Below are positions 43,179-56,749 of a stretch of 64,000 nucleotides of DNA, in pieces. The translations under genes and the position numbers were made by a program. Under the pieces are notes generated by a model that was given only the letters and a program-made list of their open reading frames with translations, was not told the origin of the DNA and did not search any database. Source of the DNA: Isoetes taiwanensis (taxonomy: Eukaryota; Streptophyta; Lycopodiopsida; Isoetales; Isoetaceae); assembly GCA_021234155.1 (NCBI GenBank), contig JAJEKV010000164.1, forward strand, positions 279,182-343,181, written 5' to 3'. Positions within the stretch are counted from its first letter, which is position 1; every line of letters starts with the position of its first letter.

Positions 43179-45385
43179 CCAGACAGACATGATAAAAAGG
43201 GAACATAAGGATTACAAGATGCAAGGGATGAAAAGAAAGGACAAACAAGAACCGGAGCAAAATGGATAAATATGAGAAAGGAACCAGGGATGGAAAAGGA
43301 TAATGACGAAGGAGAAAGAATGTTAAACAACTTGAGAAAACATGGAGCAAAAGGACAATGAAAAAATGAACTAAAATGAACTAGACGAAACCCGGCTAAT
43401 GGTAAATTCCATAATGTAAAAGTACACCAGAACTTAATAAAAAATGGACTAAATAAATAAAACCAACGAGAATCTAAGATCAACTCGATGCTGAAACCCC
43501 AAAAAGGACCCATAAGAAAAACCCTAGAATAGGGAAATGAAAATACGTGAAAAACAAAGAAAATTGACCCAACAAAGGCCAACAAAAAAGAATAAACAGA
43601 AAGCACATAAAATATGCGAAAGACAAAAAGATTCGGATGTATGGTTCGTAAGGACTGTAATACAAAGATGCAAATAAAGCTGGATAATAGGATCAGGGAC
43701 TAAATTCACGCAAACATGATGGGCCGAGGAACCAAGGAGCTACCGGATCAAGGGGGCAAAAGCAAAATGAAGAAATAGGGTAAATAGAAGCAAAGGTATA
43801 AGATACTACACAAAGGAGTTAATGGGTCAAAGAGGATAGGTGAAGCTGTGACAAGGGATGGAACCAAGGACATACTAAGGATGGAACTAATTTAGACACC
43901 CAAGGAAAAGAAATGGCAGTGAAATTAATGGGTCAAAGAGAGGAGAGCTGAGGCACAAGGAGTGATGGAACAATGAGATACGTAAAGCAAAATGAAATTG
44001 AAGGAAGAATATGAATAGTTTGAGGAAAGAAGAAGCGAATGGGATTAATGGGTGAAAGAGGATTGTCAAGGCAAGAGGAGAGGAAACAATGAGAAACTAA
44101 GGCAAAAACATTTTGCATAAAGTGAGTATATGGATGAAACTCGCTTGGAAACCAATGAAGCTAATGAAATGAATAGGCTACATGGTTGATTGGGACAGCA
44201 TGGAACAAAGGAATGGGGGCAAAAGCCAATGGAAGAAGGAAACAAAATAGGCCAACTGTGATGATAAGAAATTGATGATGGCTGCTGGGCAAAGTAACAA
44301 AGATAAGGAACTGTGGGTAAGAGAGAAGGTCTGGTTGTAATATGGCATGGAATAGAGCAACAAAGTTTAAGGAGAACTAAAACCCATGCACCAAACACAT
44401 GTGTGAAAGGCTAAGAGCAAAAGGACGAAAAAGGGGACCGCACACTAAACTATGGAGAAAAGAATCACCGTGACCGGAAAGAACCAAAGGAACTAAACGA
44501 GAATATGAGATTAACTAACAAAGGAAACACTAAAGAGGACGTGATAAACGAATATAGAAAGGGACAAGAAGAACTTAAACCCAACATAGGCGCGGTATTA
44601 TTAAACCAAATTGAGCAAGAAAGCTAAGGAGGACACGGACAAGGAGACAAAACGTCAAAATAAATTGAATGAATAATGACAAAGTTGGATCGAGATAAGC
44701 CCATAGGAGCCAATTTCTATGAGATAAGACCACAAAAAACCAAAAAACTATGAAGCATATCTAGTAACCAAACTGTTAGAAACAAGGAGCCCAAAGAATA
44801 ATGGGATATGAATGGAGAAGAGATGCAACACGAGAACAAAGTGAATGCAACGTAAGAGGCTTTGTAAATGAACATGATGCCAAAGTATCAAGTTTGAATC
44901 GACTAAAATATATGCAACAAAAAAATATATACAACGAATCAAAGGAGCCCCCGTAAGTGAGTACCTATGAGCAACCCATGCAAGAGTGCACCAAGACGTA
45001 GCGTGGTACCACGATCATCCCCGTGCAAGCGCAAAGAGGAAAAAGGGGACTAAACATCATGAATATGTAGTATAACAATGTGGGGTTTTGTGTTTTGCAC
45101 GCTTTTCACTAAGGTTTTCTGTATGATTTCGATGTATTTCAAATGGATGTACTAATGTACATCTAGAGTGCACCATTTCGAGCCATTGATTTTAGCCCTT
45201 TTTTCCAATGGTCAACAAACCAATGGCTCACAACAAAAGCCCTTTTTTGTGCTATGACAAGACAACGGTCAACAACCAATGCTCACAACAAAAGTTTCTT
45301 TTTGTGTGCGTGGTATAATGGTCAACAACCACTCACAACAAAAAGTCCTCTTTTGTGTGTGTGGTATAATGGGCACATGAAGGGT
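43179..45385 (-). repeat. Foldback inner left segment (reverse of 41.3-43.0 kb plus extension)
   Basis: 43179-44890 is the reverse complement of 41317-42960, so it forms a direct palindromic junction with the outer arm near 43178. The extension 44890-45385 is absent from the outer arm and pairs only with 47736-48240. It contains CAATGGTCAACAACCA-type repeats. Confidence 0.8.
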
Positions 45386-45935
45386 ATGTAGTGCGCCTAC
45401 CGGCAACACATTTTATTATAACTTTTGATCCAGAGCCTGCTTGAGATGATTTTATTATGTTGGAAAGCTCTCTCCAGATCTTTTTGATAGTGTGTGCGAT
45501 ATGGATACGTTTGCTGTTTATCTACGCTTAAAACAAAGAATTTTCCGGGCCGGGTTTGGTAGGCTTGTATCTTACCAAATTACTAATACAGATTGCGCTT
45601 ATTGAATATTGTTTTATGGCTCCATTCCCGAATGAAGCTCGCAAAAATTACTATGCATTTAGATTTTGAGGCTTCTAGATCCTTGTGCTACCAAGGTAAA
45701 AGTTTCAATTTCTGTAGTTTCTCACCACAAGAATCCATGGAGGCTAAAGGTTGTCATAACTTCCCAAAGCTGGTAAATGTTTGTGTATGGTGTTGCAAAC
45801 TTATGACTTTCTTAATAATGGACTGAATCTGCTCTATCTTTATGGTAACTTTTTACTTATGTTCTATTTGTTTTATTGTGATGAAATTCAAAAGTTTATA
45901 GATAGAAAGCCTCAAATGATTTCTAGTTTTTTCTC
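45386..45935. other. Unique segment near the foldback centre
   Basis: These 550 bp are found on one side only, so they break the symmetry. A 77-codon plus-strand frame (45593-45826) exists but is not recognisable as a gene. Confidence 0.5.
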
Positions 45936-46686
45936 GGTTTGAATTCTAAAATTTTGTCTCAATGGGAGGGGGTCGACGCCTTAAGGCTCGGCGGCCAAAA
46001 ATTTTTTTGCAACACAAAACCATTAATATCCAACATAGAGTGAAAAATTAAACCCCCACATAATATCCAACACATAACAACCATTGACATTAATAACCAA
46101 CACATAACTACCATTGACATTAATTAACACAACCATTGGGTCCAAATACATTTAAATTAAAATCCTTAAACCCCTCGGTTTGGGGTGCATATTCACACTA
46201 AGAATGAGGCAGCGAGAGCCCCTCATAATTGTATTTTGCACGATGAAATCAATACCATAGTATTCCGCTTTGAAATCTTATATAGTATTTTTGCGAATCA
46301 TACACAAGATAGCAAATTTTGTACTCTGCATACCCTACAAACGAGGAACTTTACGCACGTGTGTAGATTAAGGAATAAGGGGTGAATATGTCATCCAATG
46401 CCTCTCGTTGCCCGTGAGTCACCGGTGGTGAATATGCACCCAAACCAAAGGGGGTTTAAGGGGGATTTTAATTTAATGTGTTGGACCCAATGGTTGTGCG
46501 TTAATTAATGTCAATGGTAGTTATGTGTTGGTTGTTAATGTCAATGGTTGTTGGTGTGTTGGTTGTTATGTGGGGGTTTAATTTTTATATGCTGGATGTT
46601 AGTTTCAGTTGCAAAAAGTTTTGCCCCTCTGGGCCCATAACGCCACAGCCCTCCCTTTGCGTGAGAAAATTTTAGAATTCAAACCG
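45936..46686. repeat. Palindromic MITE-like element, 751 bp, long terminal inverted repeats
   Basis: The ends are reverse complements (CGGTTTGAATTCTAAAATTT on the left, its complement on the right). Inverted repeats of about 200 bp or more follow, including ACCATTGACATTAAT-type units. A centre of about 250 bp is not symmetrical (46190-46440, with AATTGTATTTTGCACGATGA). It has no coding capacity. Two truncated copies lie in the outer arms. Confidence 0.85.
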
Positions 46687-47725
46687 TAAATCAATCGCAC
46701 AAGGATAACGTGACATACAAAGATACTCAAACAGATGATGCAAGTGAACAACAAATGTCAACTAACTAACCATGCGCAGAGTGTGCATCATAACAGGGAT
46801 GAAGGAAAACAACAAAACAAAAGCAAGCAGGCAAACCTATAATTAAAGACAAAAAGAACTACTATGAAAAATAACAACAAAGACAATAGAGGCCATCAAG
46901 ATCAATGGACTGCTTTAACAAATTGGTCCAAAGGAATTGAAAGAAACGAATGGAGCTAAATAGATGGACAATGGTGCAAACAGCACGATAAAGCCATATG
47001 GACCAATGAAAGAACAAAGTGCGTGGAGCTCTGGCTGCCAAGAGAGTAACAAGGATGGACAACAAACTAAGTGAGAATCGAAGATAGAAAAAGAGGGCAA
47101 ACCCAACTTTTATACAAGACATACGAAAGTGAAGAGGGCCTCAAACAAAGTGATGAAAAAAGTCAATCGAAGTCCAAGAATTGAAACAAACTTAACAACC
47201 AAAACTAAGATAGCAAAAAATAAACAAGATAAAACACGTAAGGGAAAAACAAAGCATATAAGGGACATGATAACCGCATCAAAGAGCAAAAAGACGTTGA
47301 GCAATATGAATACCAACAGTGAAATGATGCCATCCTCAAGCAATAAGCAAATCAAAGCATAATCTAGATGCGAGGGATCATCCAAAAGAAGGAATAAAGG
47401 GAGAACCAGGCAAATAAGAAGAAAAGCGATTTCAGAAAGGAAAATTACACAAAGAAGAATAAAATTGTCAAAGAATTTCAATTATATGCTTACCCAACCT
47501 GGTGGACCAACTTTCCAATGTATGAATCTTTACAAAAATGTCAAAATTGAGATAAGGAATGCCAAACCCATGACCAATGTTATAAAGGGTAACCACCTTT
47601 AAACTCAACAAGGGGCGTAAGTGCAAGAATACGAGATAAACGATAAGCCCAAAAGTAAAGAGGGATGGAGAAATGAATGACCTTGTCAGAAAGTAAATTG
47701 ACATAACGACGCAATCGTGGATACG
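46687..47725 (-). repeat. Third copy of the 39.66-40.71 kb segment
   Basis: It is the reverse complement of 39660-40714 and runs parallel to 52408-53440. It sits next to the central MITE exactly as the outer copies sit next to their truncated MITEs, so segment plus MITE moved or duplicated together. Confidence 0.78.
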
Positions 47726-47735
47726 GTAACGAACC

Positions 47736-49874
47736 CATTATGCACCACACACACAAAAGTAGGACTTTGTCAGGAGCTACCTATTGGCCGACCATTACGC
47801 ACCACACACACAAAAAAGAGCTTTGTCAAGGGCCACTATTGTTGACCATTGTGCACCACACTACGCAAGGGCTTTGCCAGAGCCATTGGTTGTTGACCAT
47901 TGGAAAAAAAAAAAAAGGGCTAAAATCAATGGCTCGTGAATGAAAGAATTCTGATGTACGCATTAGTACATCCATTTGAATACATCACGAAATCATAGGA
48001 AAACTCAGCAAAAGCGCATAAAAACACAAAAAGAAACCCCCGTTATTATGCTACATATTCATGATGTTCGTCCCTTCATGTCGCATCATTGCATCGTTGA
48101 TCGTGGTACCCACCCTTTTACGCTCTTGGTAATTTTGCAAGGGTTGTTTTGGGTGGTACTCACTTGTTGTGGCCTTGATTCGTTGTATATATTTTTGTTG
48201 CATATATTTTATCGATTCAAGTTTAGTATTTTGGCATCATAATTCATTTACAAAGCCCCTCTCACAGACTACTTTGTTCTCGTGTTTGCATCTCTTCTCC
48301 ATTCATATCCCATTATTCTTTAGGGCCTTTGTTTCTATGGTTGGTTACTAGATATGCTTCAGAGTTTTTTTGGTTTTTGTATCCTATCTCATAGAAAATT
48401 GGCCTTATGGCTTATCACCAACTTTTGTCATTATTCATTCAATTTGATGGCGACGCTGTCTCATCGTCTGCGTCACTTTCAGCTTTCGCTCAATTTGATT
48501 TGTCCGCCATGTTGGGTTTAAGTTCTTTGTCCCTTTCGATGTTCGCTTACACGCCCCTTTGGTGTTTCTTTCATAGTTAATCATATTCTCGCTTAGTTCC
48601 TTTGGTTCTTTCCAAATTAGTTATTCTTTTCCATGGTTTCGTGTTGCGCTCCCCCTTTAAGGCCCTTTTAACTTCATTTTCACACATGTGGTATGGGTTT
48701 CTAGTTCTCCTTAAACTTTGTTGCTCTATTCCATACTTGCATATTACAATCCTGACCTTCTCTCTTGCCACAGCTTCCTTTATTTTTATTACTTTGCCCA
48801 ACCATCATCAAATTTCATCATCCTCGATGTCCTATTTTGTTTTCTTCCAATTGGCTTTTTTGCCCCCATTCCTTTGTTCCATGTCGGCCCCAATCAACCA
48901 TGTAGTCGCCCATTTCATTAGCTTCATTGGTTTCAAACGAAGCTATCCATGTGTCTCACTGCACTAAAATGTTTTTTGCCTTAGTTTCTCATTGTTTCTC
49001 ATTCCTCTGCCTCGGCTAACCTCTTTCACCCCATTAATCCCATTGCTTTTCTTTCCTCAAACTATTCATGTTACTTCCTTCAATTCTCATTTTGCTTTAG
49101 TATTCAAATGCTCCATCACTCCTTAGCTCGCTCTCTTCGAATTTAATAATTTCTTTGTGCCATTTCTTTCCTTGGTGTTCAAATTAGTTCCATCCTTAGT
49201 ATGTCATGGTTCCACTACTATCCGGGTTTCACCTATCCTCTTTGACCCCATTAACTCCTTTTGTAATGCTCTTATGCCATCGCTTCTATTTGCCTTTATT
49301 TTCATTTTTGCTTTACCCCTCGATCCCATCGGGACTTCTTGGTTCACTCTACCACTGTTTGCGTGAATTTAGTCCCTATGATCCATTATCCATGACTTTA
49401 TTTGCATCTTTGTATTGTACCGTCTTCCGAACTATACACTGGTTTTTGTCTTTACCATATTTTATGTGCTCCTCGCTTATTCTTTTTGTTGGTCTTTGTT
49501 GGGTCAATTTTCTTTGTTTTTCACGATTTTCATTTTCCCTGACCGGTTTTCTTATGGTCCTTTTGGGTTTCTGTCGGCTGATCTTAGATTCTCGCTAGTT
49601 TTATTTATTTAGTCCATTTTTGTCGCTCTAGTTGTACTTTTACATCATAAATTCCTCGTGGCCGGGCCTGCCTAGTTCATTTTAGTTCATTTTTTCATTT
49701 GTCCTTTGCTCCATGTTTCTCGCTTGTTTCTTTGTTCTTTCTCCTTCGCCATTATCCTTCATCCCATGGTTCCCTTTCTCATATTTATCATTTTGCCCAG
49801 CTTGCTCGTCCTTTCTTTCCATCCCTTGCATCACGAATCCTTATGTTCCCTTTTTATCATGTCTCCGCCCCGGG
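47736..49874 (+). repeat. Foldback inner right segment
   Basis: It pairs inverted with 43179-45385. 48240-49860 is a further copy of 41317-42960. It ends at GTCTCCGCCCCGGG next to the shared 17-mer (49875-49891). The run of A at 47903-47916 corresponds to a T-rich patch at about 45199-45206. Confidence 0.8.
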
Positions 49875-52800
49875 TGACACAATCAAGTGGCCGAGCAGAA
49901 GAGGAAACCTATCTCAACCGTAAAGGAGCAACTAGACCTGACTAGGAAAATATGAGAAAAGTGAACCAGCAACGGGAGGAAAGGGCAAAATAGAACAAGA
50001 TAACGGAATAAACGTCGCTTAAGCAAGTAAACATAGCAATTGGGGTAAGTATAGACACTCATTGTACAAAAGAACTAAGAGACGAAGAAAGAGGGAGTTG
50101 AACAATGGAGACATGGGATAAAAAGGAACATAAGGATTAAGGTGGACAAGGGATGGAAAAGAAAGGACAAACAAGAAACTGGAGTAAATGGGATAACAGA
50201 GAAAGGAAACCGGGATGGAAAAGGATAATGACGAAGGAGAAAGAACAAAGAAACAATCGAGAAATATGGAGCAAAAGGACAAATGAAAAAACGAACCAAA
50301 AATGAACTAGACGAGAAACCAACACGAATTCCATAAATGTAAAAGTAATAACTAGAACGAACAAAAAATGGATAAATAAATAAAAAACTAACGAGAATCT
50401 AAGATCAATCGACAAAGAAACCCAAAAAGGACCCATAAGAAAACCTTCCTAGAATAGGGAAATGAAAATAGAAAAATGAAAAGAAATTGACCCAACAAAG
50501 GCCAACAAAAAGAATAAACAGTACATAAACATGGTAAAGACAAAAAGACTGATGTATGGTTCAGATGACTGGTGTAATACAAAATGCAAATAAAGTCATG
50601 GATAATAGGATCATAGGGGCTAAATTCACGCAAACATGATACGAGGAACCAAGGGAGTCAATGGGATCAAGGGGGAAGCAAAAAATGAAGAAAAATAAGG
50701 GTAAATAGGAAGGAAGTGGGTATAAGAGGCATCATTAAAGGAGTTAATGGGTCAAAGAGGATAGGTGTAGCTTTATAAGTGATGGAACCATGACACTACA
50801 TGGAACTAATTTAGACACCCAAGGAAAGAAATATACAAAGAAATTGAATGGGGTCAAGAGGAGAGCTGAGGCATAAGGAGTGATGGAAACAATGAGATAC
50901 TAAAGCAAAAATGAAATTGAAGGAAGTAAATATGAATAGCTTTGAGGAAAGAAAAGCGCAATGGGATTAATGGGGTGAAAGAGGATTGTCGAAGGCAAGA
51001 GGAATGAGGAAACAATGAGAACTAAGGCAAAAAACATTTTGGTACACAAGACACATGGATGAAAACTCATTTGGAAACCAATGAAGCTATAATGAAATGA
51101 ATAGGCTACATGGTTGATTGGGACAGCATGGAATGAAGGAATGGGGGCAAAAAGCCAATTGGAAGAAGGAAACAAATAGGACAATCAGTGATGATAAGAA
51201 ATTGATGATGGTCAAAGTTAAAGATAAGGAACTGTGGGTAAGAGAGAAGGTCAAGTTGTACATGCAAGTATGGAATAGAGCAACAAAGTTTAAGGAGAAC
51301 TAAACCCATGCACCAAACACATGTGTGAAAGGCTAAGAGTTAAAAAGGACGCAAAAGGGGACCGAACAATGCAACACCGTAAAACCATGGAGCAATAACC
51401 AATGATCGAAAGAACCAAAGGAACTAAAACGAGAATATGAGATTAACTAACAAAGGAAATACTCAAAGAGGACGATAAACTTAAATATAGAAAGGGGACA
51501 AGAAGAACTTAACCAACATAGGCGTATGCAAATCAAATTGAGCAAGAAAGCTAAGGAGTGACACGGATAAAGGAGACAAACGTCGTAAATAAATTGAATG
51601 AATAATGACAAAGTTGGATCGAGTATAAGCTCATAGGGAGCCAATTTCTAAGTGAGATAAGACCACAAAACCAAAACTAATGGGTTAATATCTAGTAACC
51701 AACTATAGAAACAAAGGAGCCCTAAAGAATAATGGGACTGAATGGAGAAGAGAGATGCAACACGCCCAGAATGAGGAATGCAACGAAGAGGGGCTTTGTA
51801 AATGAATTATTGACAACCATTGACATTAACAACCAAATACATAACTACCATTGATACTAATTAACACAACCATTGGTGTCCAACATATTTAAATTAAAAT
51901 CCCCCTTAAACCCCCTTTTGGTTTGGGTGTATATTCACACGGGTGACGAGGGCAAATGTAGGAGCCCTCATAATTGTATTTTGCACGATGAAATCAACAC
52001 CATAGTATTCTCGCTTGAATCTTATAGTATTTTAAGGAATCTTGTTATACAAAGATAGCAAATTTTGTACTTGCATACCCTAATAAACGAGGAACTTTAC
52101 GTATGTAGATTATGAATAAGGGGTGAATATGTTCATCCAATGCCTGCTGTCTCGAGTCACCCCCGCGGTGAATATGCACCCAAACCAAAAGGTTTATGAT
52201 TTTAACGAATGTTGACCCAATGGTTGTGTTAATTAATGTCAATGGTAGTTATGTGTTGGTTGTTAATGTCAATGGTTGTTATGTGTTGGTTGTTATGTGG
52301 GGGTTTAATTTTTATATGTTGGATGTTAATGGTTTGTGTTGCAAGTTTTTGGTCTCTTCGGGCCTTAAGGATCGCCATAGCCCCTCCTTGAGACAAAAAT
52401 TTTAGACCAACTAAAACTAATCAGACAAGGATACCGTGATATTAAGCAAAGATACCAAATGTATGGCGTACAAGTGAACAAATGTCAACTAATTCAACTA
52501 TGCGCAGAGTGTGCATCACAATAGGATGAAGGAAAAACAAATAAAACAAAAGCAAGAAAAGGGGGCAAACCTACTAACCAGATAAAGAACTACCATGAAA
52601 ATAACAAAAGACAATAGAGGCTAACAAGATCAATGGATCAAGCGAACAAATTGGTCCAAAGGAATTGAAAGAAACGTATCGGAGCTAAAATAGATGGACA
52701 ATGGTAAACAGACGTATAAAGCCATATGGACCAATGAAAGAACAAAGTTGGGAGTCGCTACTGCAAGAGAGTAACAAGGATGGACAACAAACTAAGTGAG

Positions 52801-55800
52801 AATCGAAGATAGAGAAAAGAGGGCAAACCAACTTTATATGTATACGAAAGAAAAGAGGGCTCAACAGTATGAAAAAGTCAATCGAAGTCCAAGAATCCGA
52901 ACAAACCTAATAAACCAAAACTAAGATAGCAAAAAAATAAACAAGATAAACACTTAAGGAAAAACAAAGCATATAAGGGGACATGATAAACTGATCAAAG
53001 AGCAAAAAAAAGACGCTGAGCAATATGAATAATGGTGTGAAATGATGCCATCCTCGAAGCAATACAAATCAAAGCTATTAACGAGATGCGAGGATCATCC
53101 AAAGCATGAATAAAGGGAGAACTATGCGTCAAGAGGAAAAGCTACGAGAAAGGAAAATTTTACACAAAGAAGAATAAAAATTGTCAAAGAATTTCACCAT
53201 ATGCCGTATCAACCCGTGGACCAACTTTCCAACAGAAGAATCTTTACAAAATGTCAAAATTGGAGAGATAAGGAATGCCAACCCATGACCAATGTTATAA
53301 AGGGTAATCCACCTTAAACTCAACAAGGGGCGGCGCAAGAATAATGAGATAAACGATAAGCCCCAAAAGTAAAGAGGGATGGAGAAAAATGGAATTAATC
53401 GCCATGGTTAGAGCAAATTGATATAATGGGCTTAACGTGGATATGAGAATAATGAAAAGCATGAAAGAAACGAAATAATTGTAAGAACCAACAACCTAGA
53501 AGCTTGGAATCATGTAATGCACAATATTCCCAATTCTCGAGCTAGAGGGTGCCTACACATAAAATGGATGCATCAAAAACAACAAGAGGGTGCGTATTTA
53601 TAGCTTACAGAGATAATGAGACATGCATAAGGAGCGGCTTACTCTAGCCAACTCCATATAACAAGAAAGCACAACACGTATAAATTGTGGCTAAGAGCAT
53701 CCTACTAACAATAATGAATTTTTAAGATACCTAGTGTATACACGCATATAAAGCTCAAGGCATCGCACTCCATGAAACTTCCCAAGCCAACAAATGCTCT
53801 AAGAGAGAAACCGCCGTGCGCTAAATTTGGACTAGAGGGGAATGAAGCCCCGAGAGAATACGGGCAAGAAAAAGGGGGAATATCGAACAAGACCACCAAG
53901 AGAACAATAATTAAGTGAGTCACCCGAACTAGGCTACTATCGTCAAGAGCCTGCTTGCATGTATGGAGTCGACGGCCCATGTGCCCAACTAGGTGCAACA
54001 CACGTTGTAAGTCCAAATCGACCACGCCATAGGTGCATTAAGACTAATCATGAAAACAAACAAAGGTACTCAACAATAATAGTGAATTGTAGTGGTACCT
54101 AGAGTGTCCTATCGAATATAACGAAACTCATCTAACGTAATATTGGCAAATATTAGTAACACAAATGCCATGAAAATCAATTATCAATATATATAAGGAA
54201 AGAAACTAGACAAATTAAAGAACACTGTGGGATGTTCCGTGTTTATTTCCAGTAGGACCGTGAGACCCAAAACGAGCCTTAAACATTACAACCTTTAACA
54301 TTTATTCAGGAATCAAGAAAGAGATAACAAGACGAGGGTCCCGTATCCCAAGTCAAGAGGCAAAGAAAAGGAGGCACTGTATCCCAAGACAAGAGGCAGC
54401 TGACATTCTAAGCGGAAGCGAAGTTTTTACAGAGGCTAAGTGGTTGCATGGTAAAATTCTATGGCCCAACCATTGAGGCATGAAAGGTGCATGGCGAGGC
54501 ACTACACAACTCAGCTGCTAAGGATCGTGTGGGGACAAGTTTACATTTAAGGTAGTTGATGCCAAGCAGAGGACTCTGGAAATGGAACAAGAACATATAG
54601 AATCGCCAATCGGATACAGATCAGTGCAACTACCACAATCAGAATAATAAGGATTTTAGAAATTTAGCCTAATCACCACAATCGTGAAAATGTTGATTTT
54701 AGGAATGCAATGGAATGCTAAGGTAAAGCACAAATTCACAAATACCGTCATTAGCAGACCGGAAAGCAACATGTGTATCCTAAAGGTCACAAGAAAGAAA
54801 GGTGCAAAGAACACTGAACATGAGGCGGCCTGCCGGTTCCTTTGGGAGCCGTATATCACATCCGTGAGGTCAGGCGCTTTAAACTCAGATTTTATACAAA
54901 ACCATTCAAGATAAAGGATAGTTTGAGAACACTTCTTAGTTTTAGAAGGACGAGGAACCAGAGATGAATGACTCACGCCTAGTATCCACGACCGGTATCG
55001 CCCGAATCATCAAAAAGAATGGAAATGCTATAAATCCCAATAAGGTGGATAAAGCCCGGGCCCAAAGATCCCGTCCATGCCCAATAGGGCCGATCTCCCA
55101 TCCAAACACACGAAATAACTGTAAGTTTAATCTAATCGATATGTTATAGAACAAAATTGAAATAAATATGCTTGCAAGTATCTGACCAAAGCAGAGGGCA
55201 AAGCCGAGCTCGATAATCCGAAATTAAAGGCATATAGAAACACGAAAACATAACCATCAAATACACATCGTAAAGATAGAGGGAGTGCAACACAAACTAT
55301 TTAACCGATCCAACCAAGGGCCGGAAAACCTTGAGATCTTGTCAATGGGGAACGAAAAAGAAGTCAGGACATAGAAGGAACTACATAGAAATGATCCATG
55401 AAACCCACCAAGGCAGAGGTGTTGAGAAGGGATGTCAGGGCAATTTAATAAAAAACAGAGAAAGAGGAACCCATCGAGATCTACCCAAATCGAGAAAAGG
55501 GGAAAACCGATGCATGACAACATAAACTAAAAATCAAAGAACTGAAGTAGATGCAATAGTACCGGAAGGAAAGGACAACTAATAAAGGCGCACACACCAT
55601 CACCTGATGAGAAACTACAAAGCTAATCTATTCAAAGCTACTCCGCTAGAAGAATAGATTTTGTTCGTATAGGAAAACTTGTGGAGCCAAAAAGGAAAAA
55701 TGAATGGAGCTCAAGAGAACGCCGATAAACCAAAACGAAAAGAGGCGAAATAAATAGAGATACGAGGAAGGGCGTCTCTATCCAGTGAATGTTCGTCGAC

Positions 55801-55824
55801 ATATCGCAATAGAACCGTGGCATT
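49875..55824 (-). repeat. Foldback outer right arm
   Basis: It is the reverse complement of 37185-43178 with many small differences. It starts with the complement of GCCACTTGATTGTGTCA and ends with the 23-bp outer terminus. The truncated MITE copy is at 51810-52407. Purine-rich on this strand, it has no convincing coding sequence. Confidence 0.82.
51810..52407 (-). repeat. Truncated MITE copy in the right arm
   Basis: It matches 40715-41316 in reverse, including the break at ACAACCATTG. It ends with AGACAAAAATTTTAGA, the terminal part of the MITE. Confidence 0.82.
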
Positions 55825-56749
55825 ATGTGTTATTATTATTTTCTACTAGTCCTTTTGGTAACAACATGTCCTCGACAAGATTATAGTATCGTAAACATTG
55901 CTTTCCTCGTGATAAACTTGAGATGGAATTTCATGACGCCGCATAAAATTGCCGGATCAAGCAAATTCAAAAGACTCTACTATTTTCAAAGTACTTAGCT
56001 TTGCCTCGGTAAAATAGGATTACTTGAGCATCATCATGTATTAAATTTAATATAAAAATTCGCTCTTTTATAATGACTCCTATAGATTTTGAATGCCACG
56101 GTCACTGCCTCGCTTATATTCAACTGGGTACAAAGGAATATATCCATTGATGGTCCCTCTCTCGTGAATTTGGAGGAGTTCACCGTGATTTGTATTTGCT
56201 GCAAAACAGAGCATATAATAATTCGACCAAAGCAGTGAATCCAATAATGAAGGGTTGTATGTGTTACCTTCTCTTTCTACCAGACCGGGCCTCCTCTCGA
56301 AAGCAACATCCTCCGTGCTTCCAAAGTCGCTAAGAGAGGCAAAGAACTCGGTTTTACAATTAAATCAAGGCGCTTGTTTTCTATGGTGGTCTTCAAAGTA
56401 AACGAATCGCAGATCTTTCAATCGAATATGATATAATTTAGCCACTACTTGATATAGCAAACATTGTTGCTTGATTAATTGCTTCCATTGTGCGTGCCTA
56501 ACAAAGTGAAACCCGTGTATAGCTCAGCTGAATATGACAAGAGTGGAAGTGTCATCATCTATATTTTAATGAAAGAACCATCTAGCACTCCATTCTCACT
56601 GAAAAATGAAACATATATCCAATATTCAGACACGACATAACAAAGAGCAAAGAAGTACCCATTCCATTGAAAATGAATAAATATGTAACTAATATTCAGA
56701 TTATGTATATAACAAAGAGCAAAGAATATTTTACTACAACTTAGGAGGG

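Larger units (their letters stand above)
37185..55824. mobile_element. 18.6-kb near-palindromic foldback structure
   Basis: The outer arms pair in inverted orientation over about 6 kb (37185-43178 with 49875-55824). The outermost 23 bp at each end (start AATGCCACGGTTCTATTGCG) are perfect reverse complements. Inside lie a second inverted pair (43179-45385 with 47736-49874) and a central part with a palindromic MITE-like element. The arms differ by many substitutions and indels, so this is not a simple copy of one sequence. It could be a foldback transposon, nested copies of one, or an ancient inverted duplication. No transposase is seen and no clear target duplication is present. Confidence 0.72.

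Noticed and set aside
43157-52242. Similar hydrophobic frames on the minus strand
   Set aside because: They are the inverted copies of the same pyrimidine-rich repeat, with different breaks.
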